Under the pieces are notes generated by a model that searched no databases, had not been told where the DNA came from, and worked only from the letters and a program-made list of their open reading frames with translations. A program made the translations under genes and the position numbers. Below, piece after piece: positions 24,807-33,426 of a stretch of DNA of 64,000 nt. Source of the DNA: Bacteroidales bacterium (GTDB lineage Bacteria > Bacteroidota > Bacteroidia > Bacteroidales > Marinilabiliaceae); NCBI GenBank assembly GCA_024401355.1, contig JAKSLF010000011.1:1-64000 (forward strand), in the 5' to 3' direction. Within the stretch, counting starts at the first letter, position 1. Each line of letters starts with the position of its first letter.

Positions 24807-25631
24807 CTGTGCTGCCTTCCACGCTTCCATTGCTGCTGCTTCCTCAGCCTTGTAGCTCGCCATACGTGCCAACATGCCGTCCCAGTCTACCTGATGTGCA
24901 TCAAACTCTGGACCGTCTACGCAGACAAACTTGGTCTTGCCACCTACTGTTACACGGCATGCACCACACATTCCTGTGCCGTCCACCATGATTGTGTTGA
25001 GGCTGACTACTGTTGGGATGTCATACTTCTTTGTTGTGAGAGCACCAAACTTCATCATGATTGCTGGACCGATTACCACTGCCTCTGACACTTTCTCACG
25101 ACCTATGACTTCTTCCATACCTACAGTTACTACACCCTGCTTGCCGTATGAACCATCGTCTGTCATGATGATTACTTCGTCTGCACTCTTACGCACTTCC
25201 TCTTCAAGGATGATAAGGTCCTTTGTACGTGCTGCCAATACAGCTACTACTCTGTTGCCCGCTGCCTTGTGTGCCTGGATGATTGGCAAAAGTGGAGCTA
25301 CACCTACACCACCACCACAGCAAAGCACTGTGCCGTCCTGCTTCTCGATCTTTGTTGCCTGACCAAGTGGTCCTACTACGTCTGTGATATAGTCACCTAC
25401 ATTCAGATTGAAAAGCTTGTTTGTCGAAACGCCTATGCGCTGTACTACAAGTGTGATTGTTCCCTTCTCTACATCGCTTGCTGCGATTGTCAAAGGTATA
25501 CGCTCGCCGTCTTCGCCAATTCGAATGATTACAAAATGACCTGCACGACGTGACTTGGCAATGCGTGGAGCCTCTACAACGAACTTCACTACATTAGCGG
25601 AAAACTGTTCCTTACCAACGATTTTGTTCAT
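24801..25631 (-). CDS. NfnA-like FAD/NAD-binding, 2Fe-2S flavoprotein
   Basis: This 276-residue protein is of the dihydroorotate dehydrogenase electron-transfer subunit (PyrK) type. It shows an FAD-binding barrel (RAGHFVIIRIGEDGERIPLT), an NAD-binding GGGVGVAPLLPI, and a C-terminal 2Fe-2S Cys cluster (DGTGMCGACRVTVGGKTKFV, then C). With the GltD-like gene it forms the NfnAB/SudAB architecture. It is the first gene of the operon and starts after a 295-base AT-rich spacer. Confidence 0.85.
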   Translation of the reverse strand: MNKIVGKEQFSANVVKFVVEAPRIAKSRRAGHFVIIRIGEDGERIPLTIAASDVEKGTITLVVQRIGVSTNKLFNLNVGDYITDVVGPLGQATKIEKQDGTVLCCGGGVGVAPLLPIIQAHKAAGNRVVAVLAARTKDLIILEEEVRKSADEVIIMTDDGSYGKQGVVTVGMEEVIGREKVSEAVVIGPAIMMKFGALTTKKYDIPTVVSLNTIMVDGTGMCGACRVTVGGKTKFVCVDGPEFDAHQVDWDGMLARMASYKAEEAAAMEAWKAAQN

Positions 25632-25926
25632 ATCTATTCTTTAGTTTTATTTCCTTTTTTCTGTTCTTTTGAGCTTTCTAGGCCTACTTTCTTCTTTAGC
25701 CAACAGAAAATCTCGACAAATATCGGCATTATTTACCGATTAACCATTATTATATACCTATTTATATATATTCTAAACTATTCAAACCACACCAACACTC
25801 GCAATATAACACTCTACCCTCTTCTTTTGATTACAATCTGACACACAATCCCATCATTCACTTACAAAAAACTCACTCTTCCCCATCTGCATACGTGTTT
25901 TGCGTAATTTAACTTTCACCCTCTTC

Positions 25927-27189
25927 CTACTTCTTCATGCTCTCCATTTTGCCCATGAAGAGTATCGCTCCTGTGCTGTTCTCTTTGATGGCATAGACAA
26001 ATGGTTTGTCCGCATGAAATTTCGCAGGTTCTTCTATCTCTGGCAGCGCTGTACATGTCATTTCAATCACTGTAACTGCCGCTGCTTCCGTTCCCTCTTC
26101 ATCCACTTTTATAAAGGTGACTTGGTTTACATTTCCTATATATAATTCCTCATCACTCATCTTGCCAAATTTGGCTTTCGATGCCTGAAACGCGTCTTTC
26201 ATTCCAAGCGCTTTCAAGTCGTCTGTAAGACTGCGGTTATAGCTCAACTCAAATTTTGGCAACCAGAGGTCTACTTCTTTTTTCCTCATGCTTCGGTTCA
26301 CACCGCTCCAGTTTTCTGTCATCTCTTCTACCGCCTCACCAAACGACACTCCGTCTTTAGGCATGGCAAGCACCATCGAGTATGACTTGTTGCCGTATGG
26401 CAATTCTACGGTTTTCACTTTATCTGTTTCGCCATAGTAGTGCTTCTCAAAGTCTTTCATCATGGCTACTTTCTGCGATGTGCCGTCCACATTGGTGAAG
26501 GTCTCGTCTTTCGTGTTCGACTTCTCGAATGGATCACTCCACATTCCTTTGAAGTACAAGGCGTTGATCAGCATCGACCTCAGCGCACTCAGGTCTTCCA
26601 CTACTTTGTTTATGCATCCATGAGTCTTCTCGCTGCACCAGCCGTTGACGACTTCCGCACTACTCTTGTCAAGGAAGTCCAGCGTTCTGGTCTCAGCGTC
26701 AAATGTCTTCTTGTTCTGCTCTACATATTCTTTCTTGAACGAGAAGCTCTTGTCTGCCCACATCGAGTTCGCTATCTCTACTTTTGTGGTCTTGTCCATT
26801 CCCTCTAGAGCAGCTATCATCACTTTGTTATAGCTGTTCATCTCTTCCATGGTCAAGCCTTCGTAGCCCAGCACGGCAAGCATCTCTTCCTGAGTGTTCC
26901 CCTCCGCACCGTTCAACGCCATAGACAACGCTATCTGAGCCGAGAGTGGCGACAGGAATATGTTTCCCTTGTCTTTCAGAGCCTGCTTCATGAATCTCAA
27001 CGAGAATTTCAAGGCTGCATCGTTTACTACCGCCTCTTCTTTGCTTAGCTCTATGCGCGATGGCTCTACCACCTCACCTATTTCTCGCCATTGACTAGGA
27101 ATCTTACTGCCCATTTCTTCTTTTTCTTCACACGACGACGATGTCATTATCACACCGCCTATCAACGGATATATCCACTCTCTTTTCAT
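25927..27189 (-). CDS. Serpin-family protease inhibitor (lipoprotein)
   Basis: The 420-residue protein is a full-length serpin with an SPII signal (IYPLIGGVIMTSSSC). Recognisable serpin elements are NIFLSPLSAQIALSMALNGA near the N-terminus, NALYFKGMWSDPF in the middle, a hinge VDEEGTEAAAVT, and the C-terminal strands HADKPFVYAIKENSTGAILF. The reactive loop between the hinge and KFHADKPF contains EMTCTALPEIEEP; the likely P1 cannot be fixed by eye. Surface serpins in gut bacteria are thought to block host or competitor proteases. It is followed upstream by an unrelated small gene. Confidence 0.9.
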   Translation of the reverse strand: MKREWIYPLIGGVIMTSSSCEEKEEMGSKIPSQWREIGEVVEPSRIELSKEEAVVNDAALKFSLRFMKQALKDKGNIFLSPLSAQIALSMALNGAEGNTQEEMLAVLGYEGLTMEEMNSYNKVMIAALEGMDKTTKVEIANSMWADKSFSFKKEYVEQNKKTFDAETRTLDFLDKSSAEVVNGWCSEKTHGCINKVVEDLSALRSMLINALYFKGMWSDPFEKSNTKDETFTNVDGTSQKVAMMKDFEKHYYGETDKVKTVELPYGNKSYSMVLAMPKDGVSFGEAVEEMTENWSGVNRSMRKKEVDLWLPKFELSYNRSLTDDLKALGMKDAFQASKAKFGKMSDEELYIGNVNQVTFIKVDEEGTEAAAVTVIEMTCTALPEIEEPAKFHADKPFVYAIKENSTGAILFMGKMESMKK

Positions 27190-27202
27190 TTCTCTGCCCT
27201 TT

Positions 27203-27718
27203 TTATTTAGGCCACTTTATGGTGTCTGCATCTATCCACTGTGGACCAACTTGTATTGTTCCAAGTGTTTCGTCGTCAAACCACAATGTCACGTTCTGCT
27301 CTTCGTATGTATAGGCTGTTGTGCCCTTGTTCTCTTCGTCAAGCTCGTCCGCAAGGTCTTCTTCCATTGGCTCGTCCCATCCTGCTGCTTCAAGCACTTT
27401 CAAGGCTTCCTCTTTCGCCATGCCTACTCTCACTTTGCCCTCAAGAACAAACATGTCGTTGTCAAACGAGATCTCTGTCATCTTATATTTGTACTCCTTG
27501 TCAAACGACATCGAGAAGCCGTCCATGTCATAGTACAACACGGTCACTTTGTCATTTGGGTCGTCGCCATAGTTCGCGTCTTCCTCTATCTCGTCTGGCT
27601 GACCAAGCATTTCAATTACGGCTTCTTTGCTCATGCCGAATTTTATCTTGCCAAAACCAACGCCAGGCACTATCTTGTAGTCTTCGTCTGTAAGACTCTC
27701 CATTTTCTTGTTTGCCAT
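27203..27718 (-). CDS. Uncharacterised acidic protein with two BamE-like repeats
   Basis: The 171-residue protein has no signal peptide. It contains two similar units, GFGKIKFGMSKEAVIEMLGQ (about 21-40) and GKVRVGMAKEEALKVLEAAG (about 93-112), each with the GM-K-E-V--LG pattern of SmpA/BamE-like folds, followed by strands. It is strongly acidic. It lies between rimO and the serpin gene, 13 bases from the latter. I cannot assign a function. Confidence 0.65.
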   Translation of the reverse strand: MANKKMESLTDEDYKIVPGVGFGKIKFGMSKEAVIEMLGQPDEIEEDANYGDDPNDKVTVLYYDMDGFSMSFDKEYKYKMTEISFDNDMFVLEGKVRVGMAKEEALKVLEAAGWDEPMEEDLADELDEENKGTTAYTYEEQNVTLWFDDETLGTIQVGPQWIDADTIKWPK

Positions 27719-27758
27719 TTTCTTATTCCTTTTTATATAATATGTATGTTTCTTTCTT

Positions 27759-29060
27759 TTAATATTTCGCTATAAGGTCATACTCTTCCGCACTTGTTAT
27801 CTCTACTTCATACATCTCTCCCACTTTCATCTCTTTCTCCGTCTCTATTATCACTTCCGGATCCACTTCCGGCGAGTCAAATTCCGTTCTGCCAGCATAG
27901 CCACCTTCTTCTTCCCTGTCTATTATCACTCTCATCTTCTTTCCTATCTTCTCGTTGTTTATCTCCTGACTTATCTCGCTCTGTATCTCCATTATCTCAT
28001 CTGCTCGCTTCTGCTTCACGTCGTCTGGCACATCGTCCTCATAGTTCTTATAACTATAGGTATCTTCTTCGTGCGAGTATGGGAACACTCCAAGTCTCTC
28101 AAATTTCACTTCTCTGATAAACTCTTTCAGCTCCTCAAAGTCGGCTTCCGTCTCACCCGGATGACCTGCTATGAATGTAGTCCTTATATGTATGCCAGGC
28201 ACCTGCTCCCTTATCTCTTTCAGCAGCTCTACCATCTGCTCTTTCGTTATCTTGCGTCTCATCTTCTTCAGCATGTTGTCGCTGATATGCTGGAATGCAA
28301 GGTCCAGATATTTGCAGATGTTCTTGTGCTTGGCCATAACTGGCAACAAATCTTTCGGGAATCCCGCCGGATACGCATAGTGCAGTCTTATCCACTCTAT
28401 GCCTTCCACCTGAGCCATCTTGTCCACAAGTTCTGCCAACTTGTTCTCTTTATATAGGTCTGTACCATACGACGACAAGTCCTGGGCTATCACCTGTATC
28501 TCTTTCACTCCGTCTTTCGCCAGCTTCTCTACTTCACCCAATATCTCCTCCATAGGTCTCGAGGTGTGTCTTCCCGTGATTAGCGGTATCGCACAATACG
28601 AACACATCCTGTTGCATCCCTCCGATATCTTCAGGTAAGCATAGTGTCCCGGCGTTGTCACGCTTCGCTCACTCATCAGGTCTCGTCTGTATGTGGCACC
28701 CAATTCTGTCACTATGCCGTTCCAGTCAAATTTTCCGTAGAATTTGTCCACCTCCGGTATGCTCTCTGTCAAGTCTTCTCTGTATCGCTCCGACAAGCAT
28801 CCCATCACATACAACTTCTTTATCCTTCCCTTTTTCTTCAGCTTCGCAAATTGCAATATGGTCTCTATCGACTCCTCTTTTGCATCACCGATAAAGCCAC
28901 ATGTGTTTATCACTACAACTTCCCCCTTAGGCTTCTCAGCATCATGCGTCACTCTGATGTTGTTGGCTTTCAACTGAGCCATCAGCCTCTCGCTGTCTAT
29001 CAGGTTTTTCGAGCAGCCTAACGATACTATATCTACGGTCTTGAATGTTCCTGCGTTCAT
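27759..29060 (-). CDS. rimO: Ribosomal protein S12 methylthiotransferase
   Basis: This 433-residue radical-SAM enzyme adds a methylthio group to an Asp of ribosomal protein S12. It has the N-terminal UPF0004 domain (SLGCSKNLIDSE, NTCGFIGDAKEES, a Cys at MGCLSERY). The radical-SAM CxxxCxxC cluster is in GCNRMCSYCAIP (about residues 145-156), and there is a C-terminal TRAM domain (VIIDREEEGGYAGRTEFDSP). The DAKEE-S signature separates RimO from MiaB. ftsY lies 18 bases upstream on the same strand, so they probably form one transcript. Confidence 0.95.
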   Translation of the reverse strand: MNAGTFKTVDIVSLGCSKNLIDSERLMAQLKANNIRVTHDAEKPKGEVVVINTCGFIGDAKEESIETILQFAKLKKKGRIKKLYVMGCLSERYREDLTESIPEVDKFYGKFDWNGIVTELGATYRRDLMSERSVTTPGHYAYLKISEGCNRMCSYCAIPLITGRHTSRPMEEILGEVEKLAKDGVKEIQVIAQDLSSYGTDLYKENKLAELVDKMAQVEGIEWIRLHYAYPAGFPKDLLPVMAKHKNICKYLDLAFQHISDNMLKKMRRKITKEQMVELLKEIREQVPGIHIRTTFIAGHPGETEADFEELKEFIREVKFERLGVFPYSHEEDTYSYKNYEDDVPDDVKQKRADEIMEIQSEISQEINNEKIGKKMRVIIDREEEGGYAGRTEFDSPEVDPEVIIETEKEMKVGEMYEVEITSAEEYDLIAKY

Positions 29061-29078
29061 CTCTTATCTCTTCAAGCG

Positions 29079-30032
29079 TTAGTTAAACAACGACTCCACA
29101 AATGTCTTTTTGTCAAACACTTGCAAATCATCTATTCCTTCACCAACACCGATATATTTTACTGGTATCGAGAACTGGTCCGATACGCCTATCACTACTC
29201 CACCCTTTGCCGTGCCGTCCAACTTGGTTACAGCCAATGCAGTGACTTCTGTTGCTGCCGTGAACTGCTTCACCTGCTCAAAGGCATTCTGACCTGTCGA
29301 TCCATCTATCACCAACATCACTTCATGTGGCGCTGTCGAAACCACTTTCTTCATCACGTTCTTTATCTTCGATAGCTCGTTCATCAAGCCTATCTTGTTG
29401 TGCAGACGTCCTGCTGTGTCTATTATCACTACGTCCGCACCCTGAGCTTTGGCCGACTGCAATGTGTCAAATGCTACCGATGCAGGATCCGAACCCATCT
29501 GCTGCTTTATAATAGGTATATCAACTCGCTTAGCCCACACTTCCAACTGCTCTATCGCTGCCGCACGGAAGGTATCTGCCGCACCAAGCACCACTTTCTT
29601 GCCGGCTTTCTTGAATTTGTTCGCCAACTTGCCTATCGTCGTGGTCTTGCCTACGCCGTTTACTCCGACTACCATTATAACGTATGGTTCCCCAGTCTGT
29701 GGAGTGTCAAAGTCCTTTGCATCGCTCTTCTCATTCTCCGCCAACAACTGACCAATCTCGTCCTTCAAGATGCCGTTCAGCTCATCTGTGCCCATATAGC
29801 CGTCTTTCTTCACTCTGGCTTCTATGCGCTCTATTATCTTTAGCGTTGTGTCTACGCCAACGTCACTCGTTATCAACACTTCCTCAAGATTGTCCAGCAC
29901 ATCATCATCCACTTTGTTCTTGCCCATTATGGCACGAGCCAACTTGCTGAACAACCCCTCCTTCGTCTTCGTCAGACCCTGGTTGAGCGTCTCCTTGTTT
30001 TCCTTGCTTTTAAATATCGAAAATAATCCCAT
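29079..30032 (-). CDS. ftsY: Signal recognition particle receptor FtsY
   Basis: The 317-residue protein is the compact NG form of FtsY, without the long acidic N-terminal domain of E. coli. The SRP GTPase motifs are GVNGVGKTTTIGKLA (about 122), DTFRAAAIEQL, DTAGRLHNK and TKLDGTAKGG. It receives ribosome-SRP complexes at the membrane. It lies upstream of rimO. Confidence 0.95.
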   Translation of the reverse strand: MGLFSIFKSKENKETLNQGLTKTKEGLFSKLARAIMGKNKVDDDVLDNLEEVLITSDVGVDTTLKIIERIEARVKKDGYMGTDELNGILKDEIGQLLAENEKSDAKDFDTPQTGEPYVIMVVGVNGVGKTTTIGKLANKFKKAGKKVVLGAADTFRAAAIEQLEVWAKRVDIPIIKQQMGSDPASVAFDTLQSAKAQGADVVIIDTAGRLHNKIGLMNELSKIKNVMKKVVSTAPHEVMLVIDGSTGQNAFEQVKQFTAATEVTALAVTKLDGTAKGGVVIGVSDQFSIPVKYIGVGEGIDDLQVFDKKTFVESLFN

Positions 30033-30076
30033 GGTGATATAATAGATTCTTTCTTTTTTCTACGTGAGTATTTTTG

Positions 30077-30084
30077 CAAAGTTA
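30077..30084 (-). promoter_or_regulatory. -7 box TAACTTTG upstream of ftsY
   Basis: The plus strand reads CAAAGTTA, 45 bases from the ftsY start, preceding a T/C-rich leader. No convincing TTG sits at the right distance. Part of the would-be -33 region overlaps the end of the ABC transporter gene. Confidence 0.4.
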
Positions 30085-30098
30085 TAAAATTCCCGCCT

Positions 30099-32282
30099 TT
30101 AATTCCCTAAATCTAATTGATTTTTTATCAACTCATAATACATCCCCCTGTGTTTTGTCAATTCTACATGGGTTCCCACTTCAATTATCTTTCCTTTGTC
30201 CACAACTACTATCTTGTCCGCATTCATAACCGTACTCAATCTATGCGCTATGACTACAACAGTCCTACCAGCACAATATTCGTCCAGATTTTCCACTACT
30301 CTTCTCTCGATGTTCGCATCCAAGGCATTAGTGGCCTCATCCAACACTATATATTGCGGATCTTTATACACGGCTCTCGCTATAAGCAGCCTCTGTTTCT
30401 GCCCATGGCTAAGTCCGATCCCATCACAGCCAACTTTTGTATCATACCCATTTGGCAAGTTTTCTACATAATCGTCTATGCATGCTGTTGCCGCTGCCAC
30501 TCTAACTCGTTCCATATCTATTTCACCATCACCAACTGCAATATTTCTAGCTATGCTTTCAGAGAACACGATTCCTTCCTGCATCACTACCCCACACTGC
30601 TTTCGCCACCATTCTATGTCTATCATCCCAATCTCTTCACCGCCTATTTTTATCGTCCCTTCATTTGCACGATAATAACCTAGCAACAATTTTATAAGTG
30701 TTGTCTTCCCACTACCCGACGCTCCGACAATGGCGGTAGTCTTGCCCATCTCTATCTCCAAACATATATTATCCAATGTCTTTTTTGTAGCGAATTTGCT
30801 GTAGCTAAATCCAACATTCTCAATTTTTATATTTCCCGCCACTCCAATCTTCTTGCCCACTCCATTCTCTTCTTTTTCTTCTCGCCTGCTGTGTACTTCG
30901 TTTATTCTCTCCAGACTCAATTTGGCATCTTGAAGGTCATAGAAGAACGACATCAGCTCAGCAATCGGAGAGTTCATCTGTCCAATGATATATTGTATGG
31001 CCAACATAGTTCCCAACGTAATATCCCCCACAATAACACTATGAGCTGCTATAATCGTGATTATAATATTTTTCGCCTCATTTACAAATGCCCCACCCAT
31101 CACCTGGCTCTGTTGCATTTTCTGCATTCCTACTTTGACGTCATACAGTTTTTTCTGAGCGTCAACCCACTCGTCTCGCCGCCTCTGCTGACATCCCTGA
31201 AGTTTTATCTCCTGCATCGAGGTAACCATCTGATAGGTCAGGTTGTCGTTTACGGCTCTCTTTTCAAAATAGTCATAGTCCAGTATTCGCCTCTTTTTTA
31301 GGAAGACCGAAAGCCACATAACATACATTGCCGACGCAATCAGAAACACACAAAAAACCACCCAACTATAGAAGCACAACACAACGGCAAACATCACAAG
31401 GGTGAATATCGAGAACAATGCCCCTATAGTTTGCTGCGTCAAGAAATCCTCTATTCTCCCGTGGTCCTCAATTCTCTGCATCAGGTCTCCTGTCAACTTC
31501 GTATCAAAGTAGTCCATCGGCAGTTTCATCAGTTTCCTAAAGAAGTCTGTCAAGAGCGAGAGGTTTATATTCAAACTCACTTTCAGCAGTACTCTTCGAC
31601 GCACAAGTTCCGCTATTGTTTCGCTTAAGGTCAGCACTAACTGACCTGCCAATATAACCATGATGACACTTACATCTTTTTTTTCAATACCAACATCTAC
31701 TATGCTCTGTGTCAAGAATGGCAGTACCAACTGAACTGTTCCGGCTATAACAAGACATATACCTATCCATAGCAGTTCTTTTTTATATTTCTTGAAGTAT
31801 TCCGACAACAGACCCAATGCCGACTTTTCATCTTTTTCTTCCAGCACCATTTTGCCTGTCCTGTCTGTTTTTTTTAACATTAGAACTACTCCATCCGTTT
31901 CTTCTGTCTTATCTTGTGTCCATGATTCACACAACTCTTTTCGCGTTAGCACTCTCTTCCCACACCCCGGATCTGCCACATAATATCTCCCTTCTTCAAA
32001 CCCGTAAAGAACCACAAAGTGATTCTGGTTCCAATGCAATATGCACGGCATCTCTACTTCTGTCAACTCGTCTACGTTTCCCTGTGCAGCTTCCGCTTCA
32101 AACCCCAACATTATGGCAGTCTCATACAACCCTAACAACGACACTCCTTCCGCCGACGAAGGACACATCTCGTTCAATGTCACCTGCGACAACACCATGC
32201 CATAATGCTTACATATCATCTGCAGACACGTCACTCCGCACATCATGCTGTCATGTTGTATATATGTATCAAACTTTATCAT
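30099..32282 (-). CDS. C39-peptidase ABC exporter for double-glycine peptides
   Basis: This 727-residue protein has three parts. The N-terminal C39 peptidase has Gln9, catalytic Cys15 (IQHDSMMCGVTC), a His in PCILHWNQNHFVVLYG and an Asp in VADPGCGK. The membrane domain (about 165-450) follows. The ATPase has Walker A GASGSGKTT, signature LSHGQKQRL (LSHGQ instead of LSGGQ), Walker B YIVLDEATNALD and a switch AHRLS. The family cuts leaders after Gly-Gly and exports the mature peptide. A 45-codon double-glycine gene lies 738 bases upstream on the same strand and is the obvious candidate cargo. I see no HlyD-type adaptor in the window. Confidence 0.92.
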   Translation of the reverse strand: MIKFDTYIQHDSMMCGVTCLQMICKHYGMVLSQVTLNEMCPSSAEGVSLLGLYETAIMLGFEAEAAQGNVDELTEVEMPCILHWNQNHFVVLYGFEEGRYYVADPGCGKRVLTRKELCESWTQDKTEETDGVVLMLKKTDRTGKMVLEEKDEKSALGLLSEYFKKYKKELLWIGICLVIAGTVQLVLPFLTQSIVDVGIEKKDVSVIMVILAGQLVLTLSETIAELVRRRVLLKVSLNINLSLLTDFFRKLMKLPMDYFDTKLTGDLMQRIEDHGRIEDFLTQQTIGALFSIFTLVMFAVVLCFYSWVVFCVFLIASAMYVMWLSVFLKKRRILDYDYFEKRAVNDNLTYQMVTSMQEIKLQGCQQRRRDEWVDAQKKLYDVKVGMQKMQQSQVMGGAFVNEAKNIIITIIAAHSVIVGDITLGTMLAIQYIIGQMNSPIAELMSFFYDLQDAKLSLERINEVHSRREEKEENGVGKKIGVAGNIKIENVGFSYSKFATKKTLDNICLEIEMGKTTAIVGASGSGKTTLIKLLLGYYRANEGTIKIGGEEIGMIDIEWWRKQCGVVMQEGIVFSESIARNIAVGDGEIDMERVRVAAATACIDDYVENLPNGYDTKVGCDGIGLSHGQKQRLLIARAVYKDPQYIVLDEATNALDANIERRVVENLDEYCAGRTVVVIAHRLSTVMNADKIVVVDKGKIIEVGTHVELTKHRGMYYELIKNQLDLGN

Positions 32283-33020
32283 TCCTTTACTCTACCAAAA
32301 TCAACTCGCGTTCACTTATATTCAATCTTTTTTTCCACACAAATTCATGTCATATTTATTGACAAACACTATTTCCTGGTTTTGATATCCATGCTTAATA
32401 CCACATTTTGAATATGGACTATTCCTATCGTCATAATGCTACAATAGCAAACGTACTCACATATATATACCACAATAGCCAAGAGGACATCCTGTCCCCT
32501 TGGCACTATCAATGAAAGAAAATCGGTTCTTCAATTTTCTTTACTTAAAACAGCATTTCGATATAGGATTACCCTCATTTAGACATGGCCCCAATCACTA
32601 TATTTGTTGGCACCAAACCACTTTAACGAACTCCGCCAGAGTAATACCAATCTTATTCACAGCCAATATTTCAACAGTTTGTCACAGTTTCTTTATTAGC
32701 TTCTTAAATTTCACCTGGCACACTCTGTACTTCCAAGCCGCTTATCCTTCATGTATTGACCAACATCCAAAACATGTTCCATGCTCCATCTTTTACCTTC
32801 TCCACACGAACCACATCAATCTTTTTCCCAATTGCAGTTTTAAGTCATCAACAATTGGATATCTGCACCAACATACCACTAGCGACAACAAACCATGGCC
32901 AATGATTTACGCAGATTATCCACAAGAACCATCCGAAGTGCATATACACAATAAGAAAAACACACCATTCTCACTACATACATACAAAAAAGAAGATTCT
33001 TTCAAAATCTACACTTCTTG
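32283..33020. other. Gap between the peptide gene and its ABC transporter
   Basis: These 738 bases hold no gene I can support on either strand. The open plus-strand frame here has no family resemblance and odd composition. Minus-strand frames show only short runs (for example about 35 codons near 32881-33000). A strong stem-loop lies at 32478-32504. The stretch may be a long leader of the transporter mRNA or decayed coding DNA, possibly lost tailoring or further precursor genes. Confidence 0.4.
32478..32504. other. Stem-loop ahead of the ABC exporter gene
   Basis: GCCAAGAGGACA (32478-32489) and TGTCCCCTTGGC (32493-32504) pair over 12 positions with one A-C mismatch and a three-base loop. There is no T run on either side, so it is not a plain terminator. 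It lies in the presumed transcript between the peptide gene and the transporter, where an mRNA-processing or attenuation element would lower transporter expression relative to peptide. Confidence 0.5.
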
Positions 33021-33158
33021 CTATCCAGCAGTCACACCGCCAATTTCCACTTTAAAGAAAGTCGTTGGCTGAGTTTTCTTTTTTTCAGACTTACTGCTAG
33101 ACTTGGTCGCTTTGCCACCGCAAACGAGCGCCATCTCTACTTTTGCAATCTTTTTCAT
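33021..33158 (-). CDS. Double-glycine leader peptide, probable cargo of the C39 exporter
   Basis: A 45-codon frame, shorter than usual gene-calling limits, reads MKKIAKVEMALVCGG then KATKSSSKSEKKKTQPTT and FFKVEIGGVTAG, ending TAG. The first 15 residues fit the double-glycine leader rule exactly: Glu at -8, Met at -7, Val at -4, Gly at -2 and -1. Cleavage by a C39 peptidase after CGG would release a 30-residue, lysine-rich, cysteine-free peptide. The gene is on the same strand as the C39 ABC exporter at 30099-32282 and has its own good promoter and a leader hairpin. The mature role (bacteriocin, signal or other) is unknown; there is no homology that I recognise. Confidence 0.65.
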   Translation of the reverse strand: MKKIAKVEMALVCGGKATKSSSKSEKKKTQPTTFFKVEIGGVTAG

Positions 33159-33188
33159 GTCTATTAATTATTTAGTTTTTTGTATTTC

Positions 33189-33215
33189 CAGGAATGCACA
33201 AGGCATTAATTCCTG
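33189..33215 (-). promoter_or_regulatory. Leader hairpin of the double-glycine peptide gene
   Basis: CAGGAAT (33189-33195) pairs with ATTCCTG (33209-33215), with an inner TGC/GCA match. It lies in the 5-prime untranslated RNA between the promoter and the start codon at 33158 and could act as a stability or regulatory structure. Confidence 0.4.
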
Positions 33216-33226
33216 ATTTATCTTTA

Positions 33227-33257
33227 CAAATATATTTTAATTTTTTTAAACAAACAA
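33227..33257 (-). promoter_or_regulatory. Promoter of the double-glycine peptide gene
   Basis: On the minus strand TTG (complement of 33255-33257, within TTGTTTG), exactly 20 bases, then a perfect TATATTTG (complement of 33227-33234). This is a near-ideal Bacteroidales promoter aimed at the 45-codon gene and supports it being expressed. Confidence 0.65.
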
Positions 33258-33426
33258 GCCCCACCCTACTTTTTTTCATCCCAGACATCTCTTTCTATTT
33301 TCCCCTTCGTTCCAACACTCCTCTCTACACCAATTCAAACCCTTGTATAAGTTCACATCATTTGCAAAACAAAAAAGGCCCAACCTCTACAAAAGAGATT
33401 CAGCCTTGTTCTTTTATAAAATCACA

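Noticed and set aside
32500-33072. A 190-codon open frame on the plus strand in the exporter locus
   Set aside because: It has no recognisable domain, odd His/Asn/Phe-rich composition, a TTG start and no promoter. It overlaps the double-glycine gene on the other strand, which has better support.
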